In this document: positions 41,463 through 51,347 of the stretch, one piece after another
How positions within the stretch are numbered: the first letter of the stretch is position 1
Layout: every line of letters begins with the position of its first letter
NCBI RefSeq assembly: GCF_900112845.1
Contig: NZ_FONG01000017.1
Coordinates: forward strand, 1 to 64,000
Reading direction: 5' to 3'
Source of the DNA: Actinacidiphila alni
GTDB lineage: Bacteria > Actinomycetota > Actinomycetes > Streptomycetales > Streptomycetaceae
Length of the DNA stretch: 64,000 bases
Made by a program: the position numbers and the translations under genes
Notes under the pieces: model-generated
What the model was told of the DNA's origin: nothing
Databases searched by the model: none
Seen by the model: the letters and a program-made list of their open reading frames with translations, nothing else

Positions 41463-43606
41463 TGTCCCTGACCACTGACCGGCCGCCGGCCCCGACCGGA
41501 GGCCGTGACGCCGCGGCGGCCCAGCCGTCGCACCGCGTCTCCGGCGGCCTGCTCGACCCGAAACAACTGCTCGTCTCGCTGCCGGACGCGGCCAAGAAGC
41601 TCGACCCGCGCGTCATGGTCAAGAACCCCGTGATGTTCGTGGTCGAGGTGGGCGCCGTCCTGACGACGCTGTCCGCGATCAAGGACCCGAGCATCTTCGC
41701 CTGGGTGATCACCGCGTGGCTGTGGCTGACGGTGGTCTTCGCCAATCTGGCGGAGGCCGTTGCCGAGGGCCGCGGCAAGGCGCAGGCCGAGACGCTGCGC
41801 CGCACCAAGACCGAGACGGTCGCGCGCCGCCTCACCGACTGGCGGCACGGCTCCACCTCTTCCCCGGAGGAGTCGGTGCCCGCAGCCGAACTGCGGCTCG
41901 GCGACCACGTGGTGGTCGAGGCCGGCCAGATCATCCCCGGCGACGGCGATGTCGTCGAGGGCATCGCCTCGGTCGACGAGTCCGCGATCACCGGCGAATC
42001 GGCCCCGGTCATCCGGGAGTCGGGCGGTGACCGGTCCGCGGTGACCGGCGGCACCCGCGTGCTGTCCGACCGCGTCGTCGTCAAGATCACCTCCAAGCCG
42101 GGCGAGACCTTCATCGACCGGATGATCGCCCTGGTCGAGGGCGCGTCCCGGCAGAAGACGCCCAACGAGATCGCGCTGAACATCCTGCTGGCGTCGCTGA
42201 CCGTCGTCTTCCTGCTGGCCGTGGTCACCCTCCAGCCGCTGGCGATCTACGCGGGCGCCGAGCAGTCCCTGGTGATCCTGGTGGCGCTGGTCGTGGCGCT
42301 GATCCCGACGACCATCGGCGCGCTGCTGTCCGCGATCGGCATCGCGGGCATGGACCGGCTGGTACAGCGCAATGTCCTGGCCATGTCCGGCCGGGCCGTC
42401 GAGGCCGCGGGCGACGTCAACACCCTGCTGCTGGACAAGACCGGCACCATCACCCTCGGCAATCGGCAGGCCGCCGAATTCCTGCCCGTCTCGGGCGTAG
42501 GCATCGAAGAGCTGGCGGACGCCGCCCAGTTGTCGTCGCTGTCCGACGAGACGCCCGAGGGCCGCTCGGTCGTCGTGCTGGCCAAGGAGCGGTACGGGCT
42601 GCGGGGTCGGGCCGAAGGGCAGTTGCCGCACGCCGAGTTCGTGGCGTTCACGGCGCAGACCCGGATGAGCGGTGTCGACCTGGTCGAGGACGGTGACCAG
42701 CGCGCGCTGCGCAAGGGCGCGGCGACCGCCGTCATGAAGTGGATCCGTGACGCGGGTGGCCACCCGACCGCCGAGGTCGGCGAGATCGTGGACGGCATCT
42801 CGGCGAGCGGCGGCACCCCGCTGGTCGTCGGCGAGGTCGTCACCCGTGACGGGCGCGCCTCCGCGACGGTGCTGGGCGTCATCCACCTCAAGGACGTCGT
42901 CAAGGCCGGTATGCGGGAACGTTTCGACGAGCTGCGCGCCATGGGCATCCGTACGGTGATGATCACCGGCGACAACCCGATGACGGCCAAGGCCATCGCG
43001 CGGGAGGCGGGCGTGGACGACTTCCTCGCCGAGGCCACGCCCGAGGACAAGATGGCGCTGATCAAGCGGGAGCAGGCGGGCGGCAAGCTCGTCGCGATGA
43101 CCGGCGACGGCACCAACGACGCGCCCGCGCTCGCGCAGGCCGACGTCGGCGTGGCCATGAACACCGGCACCTCGGCCGCCAAGGAGGCCGGGAACATGGT
43201 GGACCTGGACTCCAACCCGACCAAGCTCATCGAGATCGTCGAGATCGGCAAGCAACTGCTCATCACCCGGGGCGCGTTGACGACTTTCTCGATCGCCAAC
43301 GACGTCGCGAAGTACTTCGCGATCATCCCGGCGATGTTCACGGTCGCCTATCCGGGCCTGGACAAGCTCAACATCATGGGCCTGCACAGCCCGCAGTCGG
43401 CGATCGCGTCCGCGATCATCTTCAACGCGCTGATCATCGTCGCGCTGATCCCGCTCGCGCTGCGCGGCGTCCGCTACCGGCCGTCGTCGGCGTCGGCGCT
43501 GCTGAACCGCAACATTTGGGTGTACGGGCTCGGCGGCCTCGTGCTGCCCTTCGTCGGCATCAAACTCATCGACCTGATCGTCCAGTTCATCCCCGGACTG
43601 CGCTGA
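41462..43606 (+). CDS. kdpB: Potassium-transporting P-type ATPase subunit B
   Basis: The 714-residue catalytic subunit has the P-type ATPase marks: the actuator TGESAP, the phosphorylation site DKTGTIT (Asp325), and the hinge [20 protein letters not shown]. About seven membrane helices carry the transport path. It hydrolyses ATP to drive K+ uptake through KdpA. The N-terminal 35 residues are a Pro/Ala-rich extension usual in actinobacteria. Confidence 0.97.
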   Translation: MSLTTDRPPAPTGGRDAAAAQPSHRVSGGLLDPKQLLVSLPDAAKKLDPRVMVKNPVMFVVEVGAVLTTLSAIKDPSIFAWVITAWLWLTVVFANLAEAVAEGRGKAQAETLRRTKTETVARRLTDWRHGSTSSPEESVPAAELRLGDHVVVEAGQIIPGDGDVVEGIASVDESAITGESAPVIRESGGDRSAVTGGTRVLSDRVVVKITSKPGETFIDRMIALVEGASRQKTPNEIALNILLASLTVVFLLAVVTLQPLAIYAGAEQSLVILVALVVALIPTTIGALLSAIGIAGMDRLVQRNVLAMSGRAVEAAGDVNTLLLDKTGTITLGNRQAAEFLPVSGVGIEELADAAQLSSLSDETPEGRSVVVLAKERYGLRGRAEGQLPHAEFVAFTAQTRMSGVDLVEDGDQRALRKGAATAVMKWIRDAGGHPTAEVGEIVDGISASGGTPLVVGEVVTRDGRASATVLGVIHLKDVVKAGMRERFDELRAMGIRTVMITGDNPMTAKAIAREAGVDDFLAEATPEDKMALIKREQAGGKLVAMTGDGTNDAPALAQADVGVAMNTGTSAAKEAGNMVDLDSNPTKLIEIVEIGKQLLITRGALTTFSIANDVAKYFAIIPAMFTVAYPGLDKLNIMGLHSPQSAIASAIIFNALIIVALIPLALRGVRYRPSSASALLNRNIWVYGLGGLVLPFVGIKLIDLIVQFIPGLR

Positions 43607-43634
43607 CCGGCTCCTTGGAAGGAGAGAGCGAACC

Positions 43635-44264
43635 ATGTCGAAATTCCTCACCAGCGCGGTCCGCAGGCACCTGTCGGCGCTCCGCATGCTGCTCCTGCTG
43701 ACCGTGGTCACCGGGATCGTCTATCCGCTGGCCGTCACGGGCGTCGCCCAGGCCGCGTTCAGCGACAGGGCCAACGGGTCGGAGGTGAAGCAGAACGGCC
43801 ATGTCGTCGGGTCGAGCCTGCTCGGGCAGAGCTTCAACCTGCCGAAGAAGGATCCGAACAACGCGGACGAGGTCGCCAAGCCGGACCCGAAGTGGTTCCA
43901 GCCGCGGCCGTCCGCGGGCGGCTACGACCCGCTGGCGTCCGGCGCGTCCAACCTCGGGCCCAACAACCCGGACCTGATCACGTCGATCAAGGACCTGCGC
44001 AAGGCCGTCGCCGCCTTCGACGGCGTCGACCCGGCGTCCGTACCGGCCGACGCGCTGACCTCCTCCGGGTCCGGCCTGGACCCGGACATCTCGCCCGCCT
44101 ACGCGTACGAGCAGGTCAACCGGGTCGCCAAGGCCCGCGGCCTGACCGCGGACACCGTGCACAAGCTGGTCGCCGACCATGTCGTCAACCGCGATCTGGG
44201 CTTCCTCGGCGCCAAGCGCGTCAATGTGCTCGACCTGAACCGGGCGCTGGCCACGCTGCGTTGA
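43635..44264 (+). CDS. kdpC: Potassium-transporting ATPase subunit C
   Basis: ATG 43635 follows GGAAGGAGAG. The 209-residue protein has one N-terminal membrane helix (about 15-38) and a periplasm-side domain with the KdpC signatures: VVGSSLLGQSF, WFQPRPSAGGYDPLASGASNLGPNNPDL, and SGLDPDISPAYAYEQVNRVAKARGL. It stabilises the pump and raises ATP affinity. The operon ends here; kdpD/kdpE are not in the window. Confidence 0.95.
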   Translation: MSKFLTSAVRRHLSALRMLLLLTVVTGIVYPLAVTGVAQAAFSDRANGSEVKQNGHVVGSSLLGQSFNLPKKDPNNADEVAKPDPKWFQPRPSAGGYDPLASGASNLGPNNPDLITSIKDLRKAVAAFDGVDPASVPADALTSSGSGLDPDISPAYAYEQVNRVAKARGLTADTVHKLVADHVVNRDLGFLGAKRVNVLDLNRALATLR

Positions 44265-44381
44265 TCCGCGGCCCTGCCATGACGCCCGACACCCGGCGCC
44301 GGCAGGACCGCCCGACCCGGCGCCATCGGGACCGCCGGCCTCCCCGCCGTAATCCCCCGTGCGCCGTCCGCCCCTCGGGAT

Positions 44382-44408
44382 ACGCTTCCGCCTGCAGACG
44401 GAAAGCGT
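44382..44408. promoter_or_regulatory. Inverted repeat upstream of the CATRA operon
   Basis: ACGCTTCCG and CGGAAAGCGT are inverted with one bulged base around CCTGCAGA, 41 bp before the first gene of the operon. It is a candidate operator or leader hairpin. Confidence 0.5.
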
Positions 44409-44448
44409 GTCCCGGGGGGCTCCGCGTTCTCCGGGCAGGGGGAGGACC

Positions 44449-44805
44449 ATGTCCGACCGGCTCAATGTGCGGGGCGTATTACGGCGGGTCGAGGCGATCG
44501 AGGACTGGTCGCTGACCGACGCCGAGTGGCGGGCGGTGGGCGCCGCCCTGGAGGCGCTGGGCGGCGCGCTCGCCGACGGCGACCGTGAGGCCGACGTCGA
44601 GGGCGTACGCGCCGCGCTCGGCACGCTCCAGGAGGTGGAGGAGGCGCGGCGGGCGCTGGCCAGGCCGGGACCGGTGCGTACGTACATCCCGCAGCAGCAG
44701 CGGGAGCAGCGCAACATCCTGGTGCGGCGGCTCACCCTCGACCTGAACCGGGAGGGCGCCGTGCCGCCGTCGGGTGTGCCGCCGGCCCCCGGGCAGTCCG
44801 GGTGA
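44449..44805 (+). CDS. CATRA-system-associated small protein
   Basis: ATG 44449 follows GGGGGAGGACC; 118 residues. It is an acidic, wholly helical protein: VRGVLRRVEAIEDWSLTDAEWRAVGAALEALG, then a helix with EADVEGVRAALGTLQEVEEARRAL. The end has a conserved-looking VRTYIPQQQREQRNILVRRL. Size, helical character and position before a CATRA protein and a CHAT protease match the small associated protein (CATASP) of the caspase-and-TPR-associated conflict systems described by comparative genomics. Its role in those systems is not established. Confidence 0.7.
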   Translation: MSDRLNVRGVLRRVEAIEDWSLTDAEWRAVGAALEALGGALADGDREADVEGVRAALGTLQEVEEARRALARPGPVRTYIPQQQREQRNILVRRLTLDLNREGAVPPSGVPPAPGQSG

Positions 44806-44824
44806 TGCGCGCGGCGGCCCGCTG

Positions 44825-46471
44825 ATGCGCGGGATCGACAAGCCGGCGCTGCTCGTCGCGTGCTTCGTGCCGACCGCGCCGGTGGACGACGCGCTGCCCG
44901 ACTCCGGTGCCCCGCACGGCGATTCGGCACACGCCTATCTCGACGACCTGTGGCGGGCGTGCCGCGCGCTCGGCATGACCGCGCCGATCCCCGGCCTCCC
45001 GCTCCCGGCCGAGCATCTGCCCGCGATCCCTTCGCGGACACGGGAGTTGGAGATCCTCGCGGCGGCCGACCGGGGCGGCGGCACGGCCGTCTACTCCGTC
45101 TACGTCTTCGCCGAGCACGACACGGCGGGCCTGGTCGCGCTGCTCGCGCCCAATGACACCGACGCGGGCCTGGACCGCTGGGGCGAGCTGCTGGCCGAAT
45201 GGCGGGCGGCGCTGGCCGGGATCGGGCGGCCCGGCGGCGGGCCGCCGACGGAGAGCGTCCTCGGCGAGTTCCACGTCTACGAGGCGCTGCGGCGGCGGAC
45301 GTTCACCGGCACCGAGCAGGCGCTGTGCGAGGCGGTCCGGCGGTACGCGCCGGGGGCGGGTCCGTCGGCGGCGGGCAGCGGTCCAACGGCCAGTGGCACG
45401 GCGGGCAGTGATCCAACGGGCAGCGGGGCCGCGGGCGCCAACTGGTGGCGCGGCTACGACCGTACCGACCACGGCTTCAGCGTGTGGCGGCGCGAGGAGG
45501 ACCACACCCGCGACCTCGTCTCCGACCTGTACGTGGTCGCCCCGGCCCGCCTGGAGGCCGAACTCGACGCCTGGGCCTGGGCGGTGGACGGCGAGAGCGG
45601 CCTGCGTCCGCTGACCCGCTATCTGCTGCACACCGCGAAGCTGCGCTACGAGGCCCGGCAGTACGCGGCGGCCGACCCGGTCGTCGCCCACGTCGATGTC
45701 ACTGATCGTCAGACCCGGGAGCTGCTACAAGAGTTGGAGCCAGCGGCGGCCGGTGAACCGATCTCGCTCGGCCGTGTCCTGCGGGCCGCGAATCTGCTGG
45801 ACCGTACGCAGCTCGGCCCGCAGGGCATGACGTGGACGATCACCGGCCTGCGCCAGCTGAGCCGTACGGTGGCGATCGCGGCGGCCAACATGCGCATCCA
45901 CGCGCCGGTCGTGCACCGCCAGGGCCCCGGCGTGCCGTGGCCGGCCGCCGACCTCGCGGCCGCCGAGGCGTTGGTCGCGCAGGCCGACAGCGACCAGGTC
46001 TATCTGGAGACCACCCGCGAACGGGCCGAGGCGGCACGGGCGTTGGCCTCCACCATCGTGGACCGCGCCTTCGACGACCGGCGCGGCAAACTGACGCTCA
46101 TTCAGGGCTCGGTACTGGGCGCGGTGGTGACGGCGCTGACCGTCGTCCAGTCGTTCCAGTACACGATCCCGCTGTCGCACATCGTCCAGTCCCCGACCAT
46201 CGCGGTGCTCACCGCGCTGGCCCTCGCGCTGCCGCTGACCGTGCTGCGCTGGGCCGGGGTCCGGGCGACCACCTCGTACACCTGGCTGATGTCCTGGGCG
46301 GCGGGCCTGGTCGGCGCGTCGCTGGGCTGGCTGGTGACCGTGCTGATCCGCCGCCATCTCGACCAGGGCCCGTTGCCGGCCGCCGTGACACTGGCCTGCG
46401 CCGCGGTGTCCGGCCTGCTCGCGTACGGCGCGTCCCGCCTGCTGACCCGACGACACGGAGGTGCCCCATGA
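44825..46471 (+). CDS. CATRA conflict-system protein, membrane-anchored
   Basis: ATG 44825 gives 548 residues. The N-terminal domain (ALLVACFVPTAPVDD..., LDDLWRACRALGMTAPIPG) and the central region (YRTDHGFSVWRREE-like, LYVVAPARLEAELDAWAWAVD, LLHTAKLRYEARQY) resemble CATRA proteins. A helical stretch leads to four C-terminal membrane helices (about 428-450, 458-479, 486-509, 518-536). The protein would sit on the cytoplasmic face, tethered to the membrane. It overlaps the CHAT protease gene by 4 nt, implying a stoichiometric complex. A Gly/Ser/Thr/Ala low-complexity loop (about 180-205) is present. Confidence 0.7.
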   Translation: MRGIDKPALLVACFVPTAPVDDALPDSGAPHGDSAHAYLDDLWRACRALGMTAPIPGLPLPAEHLPAIPSRTRELEILAAADRGGGTAVYSVYVFAEHDTAGLVALLAPNDTDAGLDRWGELLAEWRAALAGIGRPGGGPPTESVLGEFHVYEALRRRTFTGTEQALCEAVRRYAPGAGPSAAGSGPTASGTAGSDPTGSGAAGANWWRGYDRTDHGFSVWRREEDHTRDLVSDLYVVAPARLEAELDAWAWAVDGESGLRPLTRYLLHTAKLRYEARQYAAADPVVAHVDVTDRQTRELLQELEPAAAGEPISLGRVLRAANLLDRTQLGPQGMTWTITGLRQLSRTVAIAAANMRIHAPVVHRQGPGVPWPAADLAAAEALVAQADSDQVYLETTRERAEAARALASTIVDRAFDDRRGKLTLIQGSVLGAVVTALTVVQSFQYTIPLSHIVQSPTIAVLTALALALPLTVLRWAGVRATTSYTWLMSWAAGLVGASLGWLVTVLIRRHLDQGPLPAAVTLACAAVSGLLAYGASRLLTRRHGGAP

Positions 46472-49266
46472 CCCATGACGTACCCGCCGAGCCGATGCCC
46501 GCGCCGCGCGCCCCGGACGGCGCCTTACCCCCCGGCCCCGCACCGGGACCCACTCCCGATCCCGCACCCGCACCCGCACCCGCACCCGATCCCGGCGCGG
46601 CCATCCGCGCCTTCGTCGACGCCCTCGACGTCGAGGACCTGATCACCCGCTTCGACGTCGACTTCGACGTGCCGATGCGGCAGTCCGACGCCGTCGGCAT
46701 GCTGCGGCTGGCGGGCGCGTACGCCCCCGTCCCGGACGGCGGCGACATCCGTTCGGTGGCGCGGCGCGTCGGCGCGTACTGGTGCGAGATCGTCCAGGCC
46801 GACATGGCGTACGAGCCGCTGACCGGGCTGCGGCTGATCGAGGCGTCCCGGGCGGACGCCGAACGGCTGCTGGCCCACCTCACGGCGCGCACCGCGGGGG
46901 TGCGCGCCGTGCCGGACGACTTCCTGTCCTACGTGGCCGCCCGCTGGTACGACGGCGTCGGCAGGATCCGCTACCGGCTCGGCGACTACACGCCCGCCCG
47001 GATCGCCTTCGGCACCGCCACGCAGACCGCGATGGCGGCCGGGCTGTGGTGGGTGCTGCCGGACCTGCGCAGCAACCGGATGCGCGCGGATTTCGAGGAG
47101 CGCAGCCAGACCGCGCGCGACCGCCCCGAGGGCACCGACTCCTTCGGTCTCGTCCCGCAGTTCAGGGCGCTGTGCTCGGCGCTGCTGTCGCAGGCCCGGA
47201 CGTACCATGTCGCGCTCGCCGTGCCCGAGGAGGGCCCGCCCCGGCACCGCGAATTCCTCCGCGGCTACGCCAACGCGCTGCACAATCTGGCGACCGCGCT
47301 GCGCCAGGACGGCGACATCGAGGGCGCGTTGGACGTCACCGCCGAGTCGCTGGCCGTCGCCCGCGCGCTCGGCGACACCTACCGCGTCGCGCAGACGGTG
47401 AATCTCCGCGCGCAGTGCGACCCGGCCAACGCCGTCACGTACTACGAAGGGCTGCTCGACCAGCCGTGGCCGCGCGGCGCGCGGATCGCCCGGCAGAATC
47501 TCGCCATCCGCAAGGGAGGCCCGCGGGGTCTGGCCGAACTCGGCGCGATGCTCGACGACTTGGAGCGCGACGAGGGCGGCACCGGCCGGCAGACCGGCAT
47601 GGACGTCGACTTCTACGCGTACACGGTGCGCGGATACGCGCGGGTCGCCGGTCAACTGCCCCCGGACGCACGCCCGTCCGATGTGCTGGAGCGGCGGCTG
47701 ACGATGGCCAGGACGGTACGCGGCGCCGTCGCGCTGCCCGTCTACAAGCGGGCCTACGCCCGGCACATGCGGCCCGCCTACCTCCAGGCGATCGCCGCGG
47801 CCGTCCTGACCGGCGACGGGTCGCGGGAGAATCTGGAGCAGGTCCTGTCGCTGGTCGAGGAGTCCTCCGGCCGCGAACTGCTGGATCTGCTCGGCTCGTC
47901 CAGGCCGCCGGTGCTCGCCCCGCCCGGACCCGGACAGCGCCAGCCGGGCGCCGCCGCGCCCGACCCCGAACCCTGGAACGCGCCGGGCGAGGGGCGGCGG
48001 GCGGCGCCGCAGCCGCTCGCCGAGGAGGAAGCGGACGCGCTGCGCGACCTGATCGTGCGGCGCGAGCAGGAGTACGAGGAGTGGTTCCTCCAGCACCCGC
48101 TGACCTCCGTCACGCACGACGAGGACATCGCCCACCAGCTCGTGCAGTACACCCTCAACCACCAAGGCGCCTGCGTGGTGCGCTACTTCGGCTACGCGGC
48201 GCCCGACGGGGTGCGCGGCGACGGCGGCGAGGCGGTACGCGACCGGCTCGGCGTCATGGTCTGCCGCGACGGCCTGCTGACGCTCGCGCCCGCGGTCCCG
48301 TACGAGGACGTCAGGGCGCTCTCCGTCCAGGTGGCCGCCGACCTCGCGGCGGGCGCGCCGACCCCGGAGACCTGTCACCGGATCTGGGAGCTGCTGATCG
48401 CACCCGTGTGGGACATCGCCTCCGCCGGCGGCCCGTTGACGCATCTGACGCTGATCCCGACCGACGACCTGTTCGCGATGCCGCTGCACGCGGCGGCCGA
48501 GCCGGGCGACGACCGGCCGCTGGCCGCCCGCGTCCCGCTGTCGCACTCGGTCAGCGTCGCCGCCTTCGTCAGCCGCGGACGGCACCTGCTCAAGCGGCAG
48601 TTGATGGAGCGGGACGACGACCTGGCGGCGCTGCTGGTCACCGACGCCGACGCGACGGGCCGCGAGGTCGTCGCCACCGGCTGGGACCCGGAGCACATCG
48701 TGCTCGCCGGTGACGTCTTCGGCGGCTTCCCGGACCCTTCGGCGGCGCCGGAGGAGGCGCACCGCCATCCGGCGGACTGGTCGGGCGTCGCGGCCCTCGT
48801 GGAGTGCAAGCCGGAATTCTTCGTCTACGCCGGGCACGGCACGTACGTGGAGACCGGCGAGGCCACCGGGCCGCTGCTCAACCTCGGCGAGGAGGACGTC
48901 CTGACGCAGTTCGACCTCGCGCTGCACCTGAGCCTGCCGCGCAACAAGCTGACCGTGCTCGGCGCGTGCCTGGCGGGCCAGGGCATGCGCTCGGACGGCG
49001 GCGACGTGCTCGGCTTCATGCGGTCGCTGATGGTCAGCGGCGCCGGCGCGATCGGCGTGCCGCTGTGGAAGGTGCTCGACACGACGATGGTCGCCACCGT
49101 GCGCGCGCTGCTGCGCGGCAGCCGCGCGGTGCTGGCCCCCGGCGCGTCCGGCACCGGCGTCTTCGACGTCGTCGAGGCGCTGCACCGGCACTACCGCGAC
49201 GACATCGAGACGTACGACGGGCTCGCGGCGCGCATCGAACGGCTGCCGCTGGCGCTGTACTTGTGA
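46468..49266 (+). CDS. TPR-CHAT caspase-like protease of the CATRA system
   Basis: The 932-residue protein opens with a Pro/Ala/Asp low-complexity tract. A long helical TPR-like array (about 100-500) includes FLRGYANALHNLATALRQDGDIEGALDVTAESLAVARALGD. The C-terminus (about 540-932) is a CHAT peptidase domain with the caspase-type dyad His790 (FFVYAGHGTYVE) and Cys834 (LTVLGACLAGQG). The family logic is that TPRs sense a ligand or partner and the peptidase cleaves a cellular or system target. Together with the two genes before it, this forms a complete conflict module. No signal peptide, so cytoplasmic. Confidence 0.85.
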   Translation: MTHDVPAEPMPAPRAPDGALPPGPAPGPTPDPAPAPAPAPDPGAAIRAFVDALDVEDLITRFDVDFDVPMRQSDAVGMLRLAGAYAPVPDGGDIRSVARRVGAYWCEIVQADMAYEPLTGLRLIEASRADAERLLAHLTARTAGVRAVPDDFLSYVAARWYDGVGRIRYRLGDYTPARIAFGTATQTAMAAGLWWVLPDLRSNRMRADFEERSQTARDRPEGTDSFGLVPQFRALCSALLSQARTYHVALAVPEEGPPRHREFLRGYANALHNLATALRQDGDIEGALDVTAESLAVARALGDTYRVAQTVNLRAQCDPANAVTYYEGLLDQPWPRGARIARQNLAIRKGGPRGLAELGAMLDDLERDEGGTGRQTGMDVDFYAYTVRGYARVAGQLPPDARPSDVLERRLTMARTVRGAVALPVYKRAYARHMRPAYLQAIAAAVLTGDGSRENLEQVLSLVEESSGRELLDLLGSSRPPVLAPPGPGQRQPGAAAPDPEPWNAPGEGRRAAPQPLAEEEADALRDLIVRREQEYEEWFLQHPLTSVTHDEDIAHQLVQYTLNHQGACVVRYFGYAAPDGVRGDGGEAVRDRLGVMVCRDGLLTLAPAVPYEDVRALSVQVAADLAAGAPTPETCHRIWELLIAPVWDIASAGGPLTHLTLIPTDDLFAMPLHAAAEPGDDRPLAARVPLSHSVSVAAFVSRGRHLLKRQLMERDDDLAALLVTDADATGREVVATGWDPEHIVLAGDVFGGFPDPSAAPEEAHRHPADWSGVAALVECKPEFFVYAGHGTYVETGEATGPLLNLGEEDVLTQFDLALHLSLPRNKLTVLGACLAGQGMRSDGGDVLGFMRSLMVSGAGAIGVPLWKVLDTTMVATVRALLRGSRAVLAPGASGTGVFDVVEALHRHYRDDIETYDGLAARIERLPLALYL

Positions 49267-49383
49267 GGCAGTCGTGAGGCGCTTATGAGGGCCGGCCGGG
49301 CGGGGCCTCCCCCGCCCGGCCCGTACGATCCGGGTGACGACCAGCGGGTGACCAGCGGCAGCGCGCCGGGCAGGAGACGTGGC

Positions 49384-50187
49384 ATGGACGGGACGGACGG
49401 TATCGACCTCGCCGAGGACGGCGCCCAGGACTCCGACGGCGAGGCCGACCGGGTACGGGAGCGGCGCCGGGCGCGGCTGGCCGCGTACGACGAACTGCGC
49501 GCCCGGCGGCCGGAGTTGTTCACCAATCCGGAGGGCGCCGCCTTCGAGATCCTGCTCGACCCGGCCGAGCAGGCGGCGGTGACCCGGCAGACCGCCGAAC
49601 TCGCCGCCGCCCTGGGCCTGTCCGACGACGTCGCGGACATCGGCGTCGTCCACCAGGACCCGTACATCCGGCTCGTCCGGGACGCGGTGCGGTTCGCGGA
49701 CGGCCGCACCGGCACGTACATCCGTATCGTCGGCGACCGCGCCACCGGCGGGGCCGCCGCGCTGCCGGTGCTGGACGACGGCCGGATCGTCCTGCTGCAC
49801 CACTTCCGGCACGCCGACCGCCGCCGGCACTGGGAGATCCCGCGCGGCTTCGGCGAAGCGGGCGAGGACGGCGCCGCCACCGCCCGGCGCGAGGCGGGCG
49901 AGGAACTGGGCTGCGCGGTGCGCGAGAGCGTCCTGCTGGGTCCCTACGCCGCCGACTCCGGCATCGGCGACAACGTCAACGAGCTGCACCTCGTACGGAT
50001 CGACACCGCCGCCTTCCGCGAGGAACCGGAGGACGGCGCCCGCGCGGAGGGCATCAGCGAACGGCGGGCGCTGGACCCCGGCGCCTTCCACGCGATGCTG
50101 CTCGGCGGGGAGATCACGGACGGTTACACGCTGGCGGCGTACGGACTGGCCGTCGCCCGTGGCCTGTTGGCGCCGCCCGGCCGCTGA
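49384..50187 (+). CDS. NUDIX hydrolase
   Basis: ATG 49384 gives 267 residues. A charged helical N-terminus of about 110 residues (RERRRARLAAYDELRARRPELF) precedes a NUDIX domain with the complete box GFGEAGEDGAATARREAGEELG, where the glutamates bind the divalent metal. The nearest functional analogy is ADP-ribose or nucleoside-diphosphate-X hydrolase. It follows the CATRA operon in the same direction by 117 bp and might be co-transcribed; nucleotide-processing genes often accompany conflict systems, but that link is inference. Confidence 0.88.
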   Translation: MDGTDGIDLAEDGAQDSDGEADRVRERRRARLAAYDELRARRPELFTNPEGAAFEILLDPAEQAAVTRQTAELAAALGLSDDVADIGVVHQDPYIRLVRDAVRFADGRTGTYIRIVGDRATGGAAALPVLDDGRIVLLHHFRHADRRRHWEIPRGFGEAGEDGAATARREAGEELGCAVRESVLLGPYAADSGIGDNVNELHLVRIDTAAFREEPEDGARAEGISERRALDPGAFHAMLLGGEITDGYTLAAYGLAVARGLLAPPGR

Positions 50188-50338
50188 CGGCTTCGGGGCG
50201 GGCCCTGACACCGGTCCCATTCACCTTAATGGTCGGCGCTGTTCGTCAAACGGGTTCCCGCGTTCCGGTTGCGCGGACACCGCGCGTGACGGTGGACTGG
50301 ACACCAGCCGTCACACGACCACCCGGAAGGCACAGCGC

Positions 50339-51241
50339 ATGGCCACGTCACGCGGCCTCGACGTCTCCTCGTTCCAGGGCACCCAGGACTGGAAGGCCCT
50401 GGCAAGAAGCGGCATCACCTTCGCCTTCGCCAAGGCCAGCGAGGGCGAGCACACCAGGGACAGCCGCTTCGCCGGCCACATCGGCGGCATCATCGCCGCC
50501 GGACTCGTACCCGGCGCCTACCACTTCGGCTGGCCGAACCAGAACGCGGCCAAGGAGGCGGCCAATTACGTCGCCGCCGTCAAATCCCATGCCAGACGCG
50601 GCTTCGTGCACGTCCTGGACCTGGAACGGCGCAGCGACGGCGCCAACTACTCCGGCCGCACCGCCGCCCAGATCCGCGCCTACGCCTCGGCCTGGATCAC
50701 CGCCGTGGCCAAGGCGTTCCCCGGCCAGCGCGTCGGCGTCTACACCTCTGCCGACGACATCACCAACAAGCACGTACCGGCCAACTCCGGCTTCCTCTGG
50801 TACCCGGCGTATCCGTCCGGCGCCATGTCGTACGCCGAGGCCGAGAAGCACGCCCGCCCCGCGCCCTCGGGACAGCACCCGCTGTTCTGGCAGTTCACCT
50901 CGACCCCCCTCGACCGCGATCTCGCCTACCTCTCCCCCGCCGACCTGCGCACATGGGCGGCCAACGACCCGGAGGACACCTTGCCCGAGCCCTTCGACGT
51001 ATGGGCCTACAAAGGCCAGTTGAACGGAAAGACCGACCCGCACGACGCCTACTCCTACCTGCGCGGTACCAACGCCGACGTCAAAACCCTCGCCCGCCGC
51101 CTCGACGCCCTCACCGCCACCGTCAACACCCTCGCGAAGGCCCTGGCCGCCGCGAACCCCGCGATCGACGCCGACACCCTGCTGACCCAGGTCCACCAGG
51201 CCATCGACACCGCGGTGACCGCCGGGGAGGCGCCGGAGTAG
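50339..51241 (+). CDS. GH25 lysozyme-like muramidase without signal peptide
   Basis: ATG 50339 (after GGAAGG) encodes 300 residues starting MATSRGLDVSSFQG, directly on the first beta strand of the GH25 barrel, so there is no export signal. Catalytic-type residues appear in GLDVSSFQG and HVLDLER (DxE), with FAFAKASEG and WQFTSTPLDRDLAY further on. The last 75 residues are a helical tail (VKTLARRLDALTATVNTLAKALA) like those of phage endolysins. This suggests a prophage-derived endolysin or a holin/contractile-system-released lysin. An inverted repeat GTGACGG/CCGTCAC lies 25-53 bp upstream. Confidence 0.85.
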   Translation: MATSRGLDVSSFQGTQDWKALARSGITFAFAKASEGEHTRDSRFAGHIGGIIAAGLVPGAYHFGWPNQNAAKEAANYVAAVKSHARRGFVHVLDLERRSDGANYSGRTAAQIRAYASAWITAVAKAFPGQRVGVYTSADDITNKHVPANSGFLWYPAYPSGAMSYAEAEKHARPAPSGQHPLFWQFTSTPLDRDLAYLSPADLRTWAANDPEDTLPEPFDVWAYKGQLNGKTDPHDAYSYLRGTNADVKTLARRLDALTATVNTLAKALAAANPAIDADTLLTQVHQAIDTAVTAGEAPE

Positions 51242-51347
51242 CCCGTGCCCGCGAGGCCGGAGTAACCCCCGCTCGTGGGGCCGGAGTTGCGCGCGGGGCA
51301 CTCCGGCCGGTATGCACAGCGGTAAAGCTGCGGGGGAAGGTGACACC

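Noticed and set aside
44265-44448. kdpD/kdpE genes after kdpC
   Set aside because: The sequence after kdpC is a short gene-free interval followed by the CATRA operon.
46525-50220. 1231-codon minus-strand frame opposite the CHAT protease
   Set aside because: Composition is that of a shadow frame (Arg/Val/Gly-rich), and the plus strand has domains and catalytic residues.
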